DNA from: Fomes fomentarius
Lineage: Eukaryota > Basidiomycota > Agaricomycetes > Polyporales > Polyporaceae
DNA length: 64,000 nt
Assembly: GCA_022606135.1 (NCBI GenBank)
Contig: JABYQN010000012.1
Location: 1,054,001 to 1,118,000, forward strand
Direction: 5' to 3'
Shown here: piece after piece, positions 44,419 through 54,799 of the stretch
Layout of the letters: the number at the start of each line of letters is the position of its first letter
Position numbering within the stretch: position 1 is the stretch's first letter
Made by a program: the position numbers and the translations under genes
The notes under the pieces: model-generated
What the model saw: the letters and a program-made list of their open reading frames with translations, nothing else
The model's database searches: none
Told to the model about the DNA's origin: nothing

Positions 44419-45269
44419 GGATAGGTATATCATTATCGCGTTCATTATCAGTACTAGACCGGGATCCGCCCCTTGCAAGTCGAGTCTTGTCCGGGTGTGT
44501 ACCATGGGAGTGACCGTTTCGATTGTTGACCGTTGTGCCTGCTTCCCCCGCCTTCCAAATTCCGCCTCCTCTGTCTGCCTCCGTCGCTCTCTGCTGTATC
44601 TCGCTCTTTTCTCTGTGTAATTTCTCTTTAACACACGCTGCTATGCTAGTGTGGCGTCGACCCCAACCCGACACTAATCATGGGCGACGTCGACGAATAT
44701 TTATGATGAGGCGAGGCTGTGGCATTGCTCTGCGTGCGATCGCTTGGTAGTCGTAGTCGAGCTGGAGAGGTGCGACGGACGGACGACGACGCGGACCGCA
44801 GTCGAGTTGCCATGTCACTTGCTATTTTTGTGTTGCTCAGTTTCACCACTGAGAGTCGAGATTCCATACGTCTCCTGCGTCGTTGCCTGTTGCTGTAAGT
44901 GCATGTGCAGAAGAACTTGGCGACATGTCGTTACTCGTTTGACAAGGCTTCGTCGAATGCAGGCTTCACGCGTGTTGTTTCCGCAGCCTGGCGTTTAGGT
45001 CCGTGCTCTGCTTGACCCGGCGCCCAGGGCAGGAAGCCGAACATTGGTGCGATAACCGCAGGTGGGGTACACCATCACGAAATCGTTAGTGTTCAGCGTT
45101 GGGTATATAATACATGGACGGGGGAGCCCCCGGAGGAGGCGCTGCCCTGGATGAAGCCGTCGCCACAGAAGGCGTCGGCGGTGCCAGTGAAAGCTGAGGC
45201 TAGTACTAGTTGCACACGGTCGTCATCCAGATAGTAAAGCTCGGTTTCAGGTAAGTCAACTAGTAACAG
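44419..45269. other. Intergenic region between the four-TM gene and A3
   Basis: No supported gene. A minus-strand frame at 45093-45296 (ending GDGFIQGSASSGGSPVHVL) is open but short and unrecognised. Confidence 0.4.
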
Positions 45270-45962
45270 AACGTGAGTCTTGGCGGACACAAACATTTCG
45301 GCGCACGTTGGCTCCCATGCAAAGGTCGAGGGTACTAGTCCCGAGGGCCACGAAGAGGCCTGCGCAAGCTGGAAGGACCATAAGCTGGTCGACCGTACCC
45401 CCCGGTCCTCACGAACTAAACTACTACTCCACTTAGTACTGCGACGAGTCGAAGAATATTAATGGTAGTCACTGCACAACAGTAGAGATGATGATAAGAG
45501 TGAATGAGGCGTTTGTTCTTGCCACCGGCGCGTGTCGATGGAAGGTTGAGCGCTGACGTAGACCAGGTGTCTGCTGAGTGAATCGGCACTAGGGATGTGT
45601 CGCGCTTGTCGTCCGAGTTGGAGTTAGTGAGACCCGAGATGTCTTCCACTGCGTGCCTGGGTATGCAGGGTATATACGGCCTCGAGTAACTTGCTAATGC
45701 ATAGTGATATCTGTGATGCTTCAGTCGCTGCTGATCCCGATGATGTTGGTAAGTAGGTCGTCAAAACCACAGCATGTCGTCCGAGTCAGGATCAAGAGAG
45801 TCCCGAGTGTCGTCCACACGCCTGATATAGTACTCCCATGGCCTCAGGTGAAACACCCTAAATGCTTGAGAGTCAGACTGGACAGGTTCCGATTGCTACC
45901 GGTGTTGAGGGCGTCCGTTTGAGTGGAGAGTCAGTCCTTGACGTGTTGTCGATGCACAGGTG

Positions 45963-46151
45963 TTATCGAGAATCGACCAGATGCCGCTGAAACCTAGGAG
46001 TATCTGGGAAGCTCAAGTGAGTCGACTGTTCTTCGCTGTTGATCCCGTCATTGTAGTGAAGGACCGCGCCGTCAAGATAGTCGTCCGAATCATTATCAGG
46101 GCCCCGAGATGTCGTATACCATTTCATATGTCCTTCGGTAGTCATGTGCAT
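45963..46151 (-). pseudogene. A-unit rightward gene: Asp/Ser module kept open in A3
   Basis: Leftward frame from 46151 reads MHMTTEGHMKWYTTS, then PDNDSDDYLDGAVLHYNDG and THLSFPDTPRFQRHLV. The equivalent in A1 (3204-3392) has a frameshift in the DSDD part. It is one exon-sized piece of the larger, mostly decayed A-unit gene; the start codon shown may be internal. Confidence 0.35.
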
Positions 46152-48656
46152 GCGGCGGCAAGTTCAATTGCGGAGGTATCCTGAACGTCTCTTGCGAAGT
46201 CGGGATGCAGATTTAGTTGGCTATGGGAGGATCTGCTGCGTTGCTCTTGTTCGCTCGTGATCGCAACATTGTCGGTTTCCTCATGCTCGGGAAATCGTTG
46301 ATCCTTGTCCTGCTTGCTCAGGAATCAGCACATTTTTGTCGAACTATCTGTTGAAGTGGTCATATGTGGCGTATATAGGGTGCGATTTAATCATAGACGT
46401 ACCTCGGTTGACCACGACGCCGTTCTTGATCACGGACGTCGCTGTGGATGACCCCAATTTAGAACGAAGTAGAGTCGAAGCTGATGCTTGGTGCAGGGTC
46501 GACGTTCCTGCACGCAGGGCTTCAAGCTGGATGTCGAGCTTGAGGCACACAATTCACCCTCTGCGAAGCATATGAGTTGTGCGCCACAACGTCAACGGCT
46601 TTTACGCACCACAGATCACTGCAGGCTTGAGGCAGAATTGATCATGGACTGTGTGGCGACGTGCTCAGCCTGTGTTGAACACGAGAGCAGGGGAGGAGGA
46701 ACCATACCTCAGAGCAGTCCCCATATCGACCCACGCTGGATATATCTCCATAGGCAGGACGTGCCAAATAACGATTGCAGATGTCTTGCTATCGAAACAA
46801 TCGTCAACACGGGGACTGGCGGCGTGTGGCTCACCAAGACCAGGTCGGTAACCCGTCTGCATGGTTTTCCTCAACTAAGGTAGCGTCAGCTTCGGAAGTA
46901 TGGGTGGCATGAAGCTACGGGGTCATACCTTGATTCTGTATCCCATTTTTCTTGCATTGTGTCCGGGTCGAGGTCTTGCTGCGAAGAGGGTGGTCAACAT
47001 CGCGAGCCGGGCACGTGCGACTCACCAGTCCTTGTTGACATCCCACGCCTGCATGAGTGTCCTAACCCGGCCTACTTTGGATTCTTTTCCTATGGTGGCG
47101 AGAGGAATGTAAATTCATGACTGAAAGTGAATATGTGAACCAACTTACCTAACCAGTGTTTTCTGCCAGTGGCGGCTGACCAGACTCAACGGCGGATGTG
47201 ATTGTGAGGTGGGATACTGGCATGACAGGCATGATCAGATATCGCAAGCTACCTTGTCCAAAGGATGTCGGTAGAGGTGTAGCCATGTCGCTGGATGTTG
47301 AGGACGTCGAGTACGAGGCCTGACCGGAGAAGTCAACCACAACCGCGAGTGGCGACGCACACAGGGCGTATGATAGTGTCTTGTAAGCGCCATAGTCGTT
47401 GTCGAGGATGCGCCATAAGCTGAAATTGAACAGTGTCGAGTGCCGGAGGAAGGAAAGAGGTGGGAGGTGGTGGTGGTTCTGGGGAGAGAGGTGAAGCGAA
47501 ACCAGGTGACCTTATATACCCGAGGGACACGAGGCGGCCAAGGGCAAGCGCTTGACCCCGGATGGTGGTTAGGCCAAAGCGTGCCGCACGCCACTGCGGC
47601 GGAAATGTCACAAAGAGAGCTGAGTAGTTTTTATTTGCCACTTGGGGTATCCGAGTGGCACCCTGATAGCGTCAGCAAACAGCCTGGCATGTGATTATAG
47701 TGCTCTGCAGGTGGCATGGTTTCCGAGCAACGGTAGAGGGTTGAATTAGTGACCGGACTGAGGGGTAGCCCGAGGTAGACTTGGAGTATTAAAGCTCAGG
47801 CTGGTCCAGAATGGATGCCGGAAGTGGGCATGATGCGTGGCATTCTGGCCTAGGTCAAATTCAATCACAGATGGTGTGCGACTTTGTTCGCGGTAATTGA
47901 CATGACAAAACAAGCCGCGGTGCAGAAGGCCGCTGCTAGCCTCTAGCGAAAATAAAATGAAGAAACTTGCTTGAGGACCAAGGTCAGTGTCGCATCGTCC
48001 CGGGTTATGATCACCATAAGCATCTTGTATATAATTCACAAGGGGTACCATGGAGTTACAGTCTCGTGTTGGTTCTAGAACAGAGGTTGGCGATGAATTT
48101 GAACGTTGAAGAGACTCAGAGTCCCAAGAGAGGCGCCACCACGCTGGCACTCGATTGTTTGTCTTTCTTTGTCTTTGTGATGCGTAACCGACTTTGGCAC
48201 TCGTCGTTTCTTCCGATGATGCCACCAGTGCCGGACATGCTCACTATGACCGCGATCACACCCTTTATCTCCAGCCTTCAGAGTACCGCGCGTGTCTGCC
48301 AAGCCTGTAGTATCGGAACAAGGAGCGCCCGACATCTTTTCTTTGGGCATTCTCGACGCATCCGCACTGTCTGTGATCATTCCTAGTACTCGGGCGCTGT
48401 TCTCCTTCTGCGAACCTAGCATACAATTCCCTGTTATCTTCCCATTCCATATATATCGTCAGCGGTGAAATGCAGCGAAGAGGAACACAGCGCCGAGGAA
48501 CCGAATAAGAGCGTCCCTTGTTCGCCCGCCAAAGAGCTGACAAGAACGGAATGTCCAGCCTCTGCCGGACTGGTGCCAACCTCCACCTGACAGACGCCAG
48601 CCGCGTCGGTATAAAACCCGAGCCAGTTGACGGACAGCTCTTTCTTCAGTACCACC

Positions 48657-49480
48657 ATGTCCGCTCCCCTCTACAACGCTCTTCTCTTTCAAGAGTTGAG
48701 CTGTGCTCTCAGATACACGTCTATACGGCTAGAGCTAGAGGGTGAAGACAACCTCATGTAGTCCGTCTCGTTCATTCGCGATAGACTGTAGTGGACATCC
48801 TCAGTTCTCAGGTGAGCTCTAATATGATGTCCACTCTTTCTTGATATTTACACGAGTAACTTGAACAGAGGGTTGTCCTGGACAATGCACCGATGTATTC
48901 CACTGCAGCGCAGGTGTCAAAAACTACGGCGTGCACGTTCCACATACCCTATCACCACCTCCCCTCATCATGCACGTCGTATGACATGGCTGACGCTCAT
49001 ACCAAGTACGTCTCATACTTTCTGCGCACTCCCCCCCACCTTGCCTCAGACCGCCACCTTCCAGTACCATGAGCATGCTCATAATGGCCAGCCGCCCCGT
49101 CGTGTATAAGCCCACCTGGTGGCATCCGACGTTCGCGTCGCGTACTGCTCAGGCTCCTGCCGCTCCCAGTAAGCCGTACCTAAAGGACGCAGGGAGAGAG
49201 GTAGATGAGTCAACGCCTTTCTGGTACAGTCACCTGTCAGGGATGGGTGACTCGGACTGTGCGGAGCGTGCGCGCCGCATTGCAAGGCTGAGCTTCCCTA
49301 GGGTGAGTCGAAGTTGTCGCTGCACATGGATGTCGCAGAAGCTAACCTACCACACACAGTATGCGCCGGTATCGAACGTCCTCGACCTCGACAGCGGTGG
49401 CTCCTGGACAGAGGTGCGTGATACTATATGCATAGGTGGCTGACAATGTCTCTTCTGTGCAGCACAGTGAGCATGAGTGA
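48657..49480 (+). pseudogene. Gene 1 in A3, most complete copy
   Basis: TATA-like GTATAAAA at about 48609, then ATG at 48657: MSAPLYNALLFQELSCALRY with a longer open run than in the other copies, until a small deletion puts a TAG after EDNLM. An intron (about 48811-48867) precedes an exon with YSTAAQVSK and CTSYDMADAHTKYVSYFLR. The KPTWWHPTFASRTAQAP exon then stays open through STPFWYSHLSGMGDSD to SFPR at 49311. A good intron leads to an exon YAPVSNVLDLDSGGSWTE (about 49360-49413) and a last exon ending HSEHE and TGA at 49480. The two later introns keep frame. No known family. Mixed integrity suggests recent decay. Confidence 0.5.
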
Positions 49481-49500
49481 CAGTGAAGGATGTAGATTAG

Positions 49501-50579
49501 CGTATGTACCTTGTAGCGTTGTAGACGTAGTCAGACATATGCAATCCATCGTATGTCTTCAAGTTGAGAGCAAGCCGGCACTAGTACTAGTGATGTCCTT
49601 CCAGTCCCCGAACGTGAACATGGAGGGGATTCAGGCTGTCAAGGGAGACTGTTTCTCTGCATGAGGGTAAGGCTGAGCATGTGATGCATATACTCAGTAC
49701 GATGGTGCGTGTATGCTTCAGGTCTTCTTTTCCTTGTCTGCTGACGCATGTACGCACATGAGCATCTTGGTAGTGGTAGTTTGTACGATTGAATCTTGAT
49801 GACGAAGACAAGGCATGTATCAGTAGGATTAGTGTTCGGAGTGGCGAAGTTCCTCATTATGGGTGACTCGTATACGCTCTTCAGTGGAGTGATGTGACCG
49901 AGTACTTGAGTGAACGTGCAGGCGTTGGGTGAACCGTGAATGTCGTGGCACCGCTCGGCGGTGTCGTTCTGCTGCAGCACGAGTGCAGACTCCTTATATC
50001 GATGTCAACCGTCGAGGTCGGTGTTGAACCTGATCTGGTTCGCGAACACGATGGCGCAGTTCGTGGCTACCTCCGTGGGCACGCCACCAAGCATCAGAAT
50101 TTGCAGTACAGTCTCGCCGACTGTAGGTCTCCTTGCCTGGATCGACGACAACCTCGACAACAAAGGTATATCTCGCTGGGTCGAGGACACCCTGATGGAT
50201 AGCGCAGTGCAGTGGATTTAGAATGTAGCTCTACCTGCTGGTTCTCATGTGGGGATCCAGCCGCCTCAATTACGAGCAGCGGAAACTCCACACTCTTCGG
50301 TGCGTCGTATTTCTTGAAGGCGATCTTCTAGCTTCCTAAACAGCGAGTGTATCTCTCCCCCCTTCGACTCTTTGATACTCTCCTGACGTCGCATGTTTGG
50401 GTCTGCAGACGGTCGCATAACGTTGGAAGGCTGGTCTTCGAGTTCGGAACACGACAAGGGCGGACACATCGCAGCGCATGGACAGCCTGAGGCACTCGCA
50501 GGTGACCTGCACATAGTATGTAGCAAACACGGGAAACGATGATTGTGCATAATGCATGAGGGCGTAGCGTAGAACGTTT
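49501..50579. other. Unique region between A3 and B2
   Basis: No recognised gene. A plus frame at 49940-50221 (containing LNLIWFANTMAQFVATSVG) and a minus frame at 50005-50190 overlap; neither has a motif that decides between them. Confidence 0.3.
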
Positions 50580-51233
50580 CATGCTGGACACAGCTCAATT
50601 GGAGTTTGACATGTCTTCGTTGAAAGGAAGCGAGGAGTAGACGGCGTAAATTGTTTCAGGACGAATACAACAGGCGCTATGGCATACATGGGGTGAAGCG
50701 TAAATGACACGGAAGCTTGACAAGTCAGAGCGCAGGCTGCACACGATGTTGTTCCGAGTTGAGCCCTGCCAGCGGGCATCCAAAGGCATACATTCACGAT
50801 ACAACGAAACCAGATACAAACTGAAAGGGATCGCATATTGTTAGCCACACATTTCATCGCGACGGGAAGGAAGTAGTGCTCACCGACAAACAAAGGGAAC
50901 CTTGCGTCGCAGGGCAGTCAACGCTGAACACGCCGGATAGAGAGCAGCCACTCCCTCCACCAACTAGCCCAGTGACCATCAGCAACACGACGACCGTGCG
51001 CCTGCCCCACTATTCTGTAAATAGATGACCGTTAGCAGCAACGAGTCCGAGTCCGAGTCCAAGTCCGAGAGCGATACAACATGTCCGAATCCAGTTCAAG
51101 TCCAAGCAAAATACAGCAGGGTCACAACAATTCGAGTACGGGAACCAGAAATCTTTTCGATCGCCACTGACCGATGAATATCAGCCTGAGTGATGGTGGA
51201 ATATAACCGGACGAGAAACTCACTGGTCGGCGA

Positions 51234-51962
51234 TCATGCGCGCGAAGTACGCGTCGGCCGTGGCAGCCGGCTAGGAGCCAGTCTGTTCAGAGCAGTCTTG
51301 ACCTTGGCGAACCCTTGTGCCAACCACTCCTGTTGAACCTTGATCTTGCTGGTGTATGCTTGTGTCCGCGGACGCTTGCGCGGGGCTGCCGTCACCTTGG
51401 GATCTTCGGTGCACCACCGTGCACGTTTGAGGCTCGTCGGCAAAGGCGGTTGTGCCCGCGACCCGTTCGATGCCTCCAGACTGACCATACTCACCACTTC
51501 CATCAGAACATCCTCCTCTTCAGCTGTCGCTTCATCTTGGACGTTGGTCGTGGTCGGGTCTTGGTGCTCCTCGGCCAGCGTAGGATACCTAGGAAAGTTA
51601 GGGGCCACTTCCACCTCCACCTCCACCTCACCGCCCGCGAACCAATCCTCCTCTGAAACCCAGACGTTAGGCTTGGGCTCACTTGTATCTTGCTTAGGAA
51701 CACTTGAGACAGGCTCTTGCGGCTGCTTCTCCGGGTCGACAAATTGACGGTCGAGGTCGAGAAAGGAGGCGGCAGTGGACTTGCTTTCCAGGCCGGTCGT
51801 GTCCATGCGCATGGGCGGAGGACCAGCCGGGACGAAAAAGCGAGGATAGAAGGAAGCAGAGGCGAAGGGGTATGGCGCCGAGAAGGGCAACGGGCGGTGG
51901 GTGAGCTCGTAAGGAAGCTGGCCATACTCGTTGACAGTGTAGAGATATGCAGGAGGGTTCAT
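51234..51962 (-). CDS. P1: 242-aa protein of unknown function, B2 copy
   Basis: Leftward frame from ATG at 51962, MNPPAYLYTVNEYGQLPYEL, to TGA at 51234. It has the same 729-nt length and domain plan as B1: Pro/Tyr-rich N-terminus, acidic VEVEVEV centre, basic KRPRTQ and a C-terminal amphipathic QQEWLAQGFAKVKTAL. Differences from B1 are mostly substitutions plus two single-codon indels that cancel (one Glu fewer in the acidic run, one extra Trp before CTED). An open extension upstream to 52058 is also possible but is not shared by B1. Confidence 0.6.
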   Translation of the reverse strand: MNPPAYLYTVNEYGQLPYELTHRPLPFSAPYPFASASFYPRFFVPAGPPPMRMDTTGLESKSTAASFLDLDRQFVDPEKQPQEPVSSVPKQDTSEPKPNVWVSEEDWFAGGEVEVEVEVAPNFPRYPTLAEEHQDPTTTNVQDEATAEEEDVLMEVVSMVSLEASNGSRAQPPLPTSLKRARWCTEDPKVTAAPRKRPRTQAYTSKIKVQQEWLAQGFAKVKTALNRLAPSRLPRPTRTSRA

Positions 51963-52730
51963 GGCGATAGATGTCAAGACAAAGTTCGTAGAATAGGACA
52001 CTGCGCAGCAGTAGAGATGGTGATGGTAAGGGGGAAGGGCGGGTCTGAACCCTTCCACCGGGGGTCGACGGGAATATGTATGTCGGATAGCGTCGCGGAT
52101 TAAGCCATTGAGGATCGCGCGAATGTCATCAGTTCAGAATGGGACCAGCACGGAGGTCGTTCAGGCTCGCTTCAAGTCGGCTGGCGGTTCAAGGTTGGCC
52201 ATTGGTACAGGAGCTTGAGGAGCTGATCGAGGTGTGTGAATGAGTCGAAGACTCATAGATTGCTATCAAGCACAGATGAGATATAGAGTTGAGTGAGGCA
52301 AGGAAAAATGGCAACAACGTGAGGTGGATAACTCGAAACCTGAACGTTGAACGTTGAACTCGAAGCTGACTTGGACGCCCAGAGACGCCGCAGATGCCGA
52401 GGGAATACCAGCTCGAACGCCGTGACTGCCGATCCAAGTTTGCCATTGGGCCAGTGGGCCGCAGCGGACCGGGTCAACACCTCCGTCGCTGCCCATCCGT
52501 CTGCTCATCGAACATGCCATTCATCTATCGTCCAATGTCTACTTCAAACTAACCGGAGTGAATCAAAAGATGAGGTCGACTTGGTATAGCTAGTGTTGGA
52601 ATCCAGATATTGCCAATATTAATGTGACCCCTGCCGTTGTCAGTCTGTATCTCAATCCCACTAGCCCCGCAAATACGTGCTGAGGGAGTGGTTCCCCTCG
52701 CCCGCTACACTGCAACCCTTTCTCCTATAG

Positions 52731-52912
52731 GCCGCCCGCCAAGGACGCAAAAGCTCGAGGAACGACAGGCAGCAGTGAAAGCCCTCAAGCGGACTATCTG
52801 GGCTGATGAAGACAATAGGCAGGTAGTGTTTGCGAAGCTGAGGGCGACGCAGGCGGAGGTCAAGGTTATGGTGTGGAAGGTGAGCCAGTGGAGGCAGGCG
52901 CAAGCACAATGA
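52731..52912 (+). CDS. Coiled-coil terminal exon, open copy in B2 (partial gene)
   Basis: After an acceptor CTATAG at 52725-52730, the frame reads RPPRTQKLEERQAAVKALKR, then WADEDNRQVVFAKLRATQ and ends QWRQAQAQ and TGA. Charged heptad-like spacing suggests a coiled coil. It is divergent to P1 and about 770 nt from its ATG, so the two may share a control region. Upstream exons are uncertain. The B1 copy has an internal stop. Confidence 0.35.
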
Positions 52913-53386
52913 CCTGCACAAACAAAGAGCACTTGAACAACCTGAACTGCAACATAGTCGAAGCTTCGCCCGCTTGATCCTTCAGCCACGACGCATCCTT
53001 ATCGACTCAAGAGCTTCGCCAGGCAAGTATCCCAATTTCTGTCATATCAAGGCTGGAGTCGCGCCCATCTGCATTCTATCATCTCCTCGCGGTATCTTCG
53101 AAGTCTGAGTGCTCGGGTCTTCTTCTGTTCCGTGCCGAAGAACCGATTCTCTGTCATCTCGTCTGGAAAGCCCGAAAAGACAAGAGCACGCAGTGCCGAG
53201 GAGCCGAGTATGGGTATGGACCATCCCTTGTTCGCCCGCCAAAGAGCTAACGAGACCCGAGATGTCCGGCCTCTGCTGAACTCATTCCAGCCTCCACCAG
53301 AGTGATTTCAGCCTCCCTGACAGGTGCCAGCCGCCTCAGTATATAACCCGAGCCAGTTGACGGAGCACTCTCTCTTCAGCACCACC

Positions 53387-54065
53387 ATGTCCGCTCCCCT
53401 CTACAACGCTCTTCTCTTTTAGAGTTGAACTGCGCTCTCTCACACACGTCTATATGGCTAGAGCTAGAGGGTGAAGACACGCTACACCTCATCTAGTCCG
53501 TCTTCGTTCATTCGCGACGGACTGTAGCGGACATCCTCAACTCTCAGGTGAGCTCAGTATCATGATTTCCTATCGTGTCTATCACCACTGACATGGGTAA
53601 CAGAGGGTTGTTCTGCATACTGCGCTGCTGTGTACCACTGTGGCGCAGTTGTCCAAAGGTTCTCGTCCTCTCCAGACGGAACCTACGGCGTGCACGGTGC
53701 CACTACCCCATCACTACCTCCCCCATCGCGCACGTCGTATAGTATGGCTGGGGCTCATATAACGTATGTCTCATACCCTCTGCGCATTCCATACGTTGCC
53801 TCAAACCGCCGCGGCTGCCTTATAGTACTACGAGCATGCTCATCATGGCCAGCCGCCCCGTCGAGTCTAAGCCCACCTGGTGGCATCCGACGTTCGCATC
53901 GCGTATTGCTCAGGCGAGTCATACCGCTCCCAATAAGTCGTCCTCATGAGGACGCGGGAAGACAGGTAGACGAGCCAACGCCTTTCCGGTACAGTCACCT
54001 GTCAGGGACGGGTGACTCGGACTGCGCGGAGCGTGTGCGGTGCATTGCAAGGCTGAGCCTCTGAA
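53387..54065 (+). pseudogene. Gene 1 relic in B2
   Basis: TATATAA near 53340, then ATG at 53387: MSAPLYNALLF with a TAG at codon 12, as in B1 and A2. The second exon (about 53603-) includes RFSSSPDGTYGVHGA, then THLSGTGDSD-type sequence with the usual CAERVRCIARLSL end near 54062. Followed by an apparent intron and the unit-start segment. Confidence 0.45.
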
Positions 54066-54310
54066 TGGTAAGGTCCTTGTAGTAGTTTATCAGATCCTGA
54101 AGCTGACCATCATGATAGCGACCGCCTACTTCGGGACCCTTATCGCGGCTCCCGTTGTCGCCACAGGTGCGTGTCATGTCCATTGCGCCGCTTACAGCTT
54201 CGATTGGCAGGGGTCAAGGACTAATAGTAGACATCAGCTGAGGTGTGCGTGTCGTAAGTAGTAGTACAGGACTGTACTCGAACTTCCAAGTTTGTATGCA
54301 TTAGTTGTAG

Positions 54311-54799
54311 AACTTGGCGCAAATATAACCGTCGTGGCAAAATTCAACGGATAGGGATGTGTTCTGGTATCAACAAGCTGAAGAACATGCATCAGTGGTA
54401 TCATGATGCCGCCAGTGGAACGATCACATACATATCTTTCTCAAACACATAGCTGCGGTGGTAAGCGGGTCCGGGAGCTTGATGGGAGTACGAAGGACGG
54501 AGAGGCTAGTTCGACCGAAGGTCAGTGAGTGGGTGCATAGTGGTAAGATGAATTTGTATTAGAAGGAGAAGGAATACGAGGAGGGCTCGATGCCGTGAGT
54601 GGGCAGGTTGAAGGAACAATGCTGAAGGGCGTGCGCCCGCACCCATCAGCGGCGAGAAGCATGACTATCATGCATTCACCTGACATGCCCATTGCGGAGC
54701 ATGACATACTACGGCTTGACCTAAGTACAAAGGTATCGGACACGCTGTCATCGTCCGGGTAATCACAAGTAAGTCATATACAAACTGCAGAATTCGGAT
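54311..54799. other. Spacer between B2 and A4
   Basis: No gene or repeat match recognised. Confidence 0.4.

Larger units (their letters stand above)
45270..49500 (-). repeat. Repeat unit A, copy A3 (inverted, best preserved)
   Basis: Reverse-complement counterpart of A1: the tail block at 45290-45420, exon series 45700-47490, promoter at about 47513 and gene 1 head at 48657 match A1 in the same order. A3 keeps some frames that A1 has lost, such as the Asp-rich module at 45963-46151 and the KPTWW exon at 49069-49310. The A1-A3 pair forms a long, spaced inverted repeat about 45 kb apart. Confidence 0.7.
50580..54310 (-). repeat. Repeat unit B, copy B2 (inverted)
   Basis: Reverse-complement partner of B1, with the same order of P1, coiled-coil exon, promoter and gene 1 head. 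It ends at the start motif (plus TTGTATGCATTAGTTG near 54293-54308). Similarity to B1 fades beyond about 50585. It is flanked by A3 and A4, all three in the same inverted orientation. Confidence 0.7.

Noticed and set aside
49940..50221. Possible protein (LNLIWFANTMAQFVATSVG) on plus or its minus-strand alternative
   Set aside because: Both strands are open and neither shows a family motif or splice support; not called as a gene.
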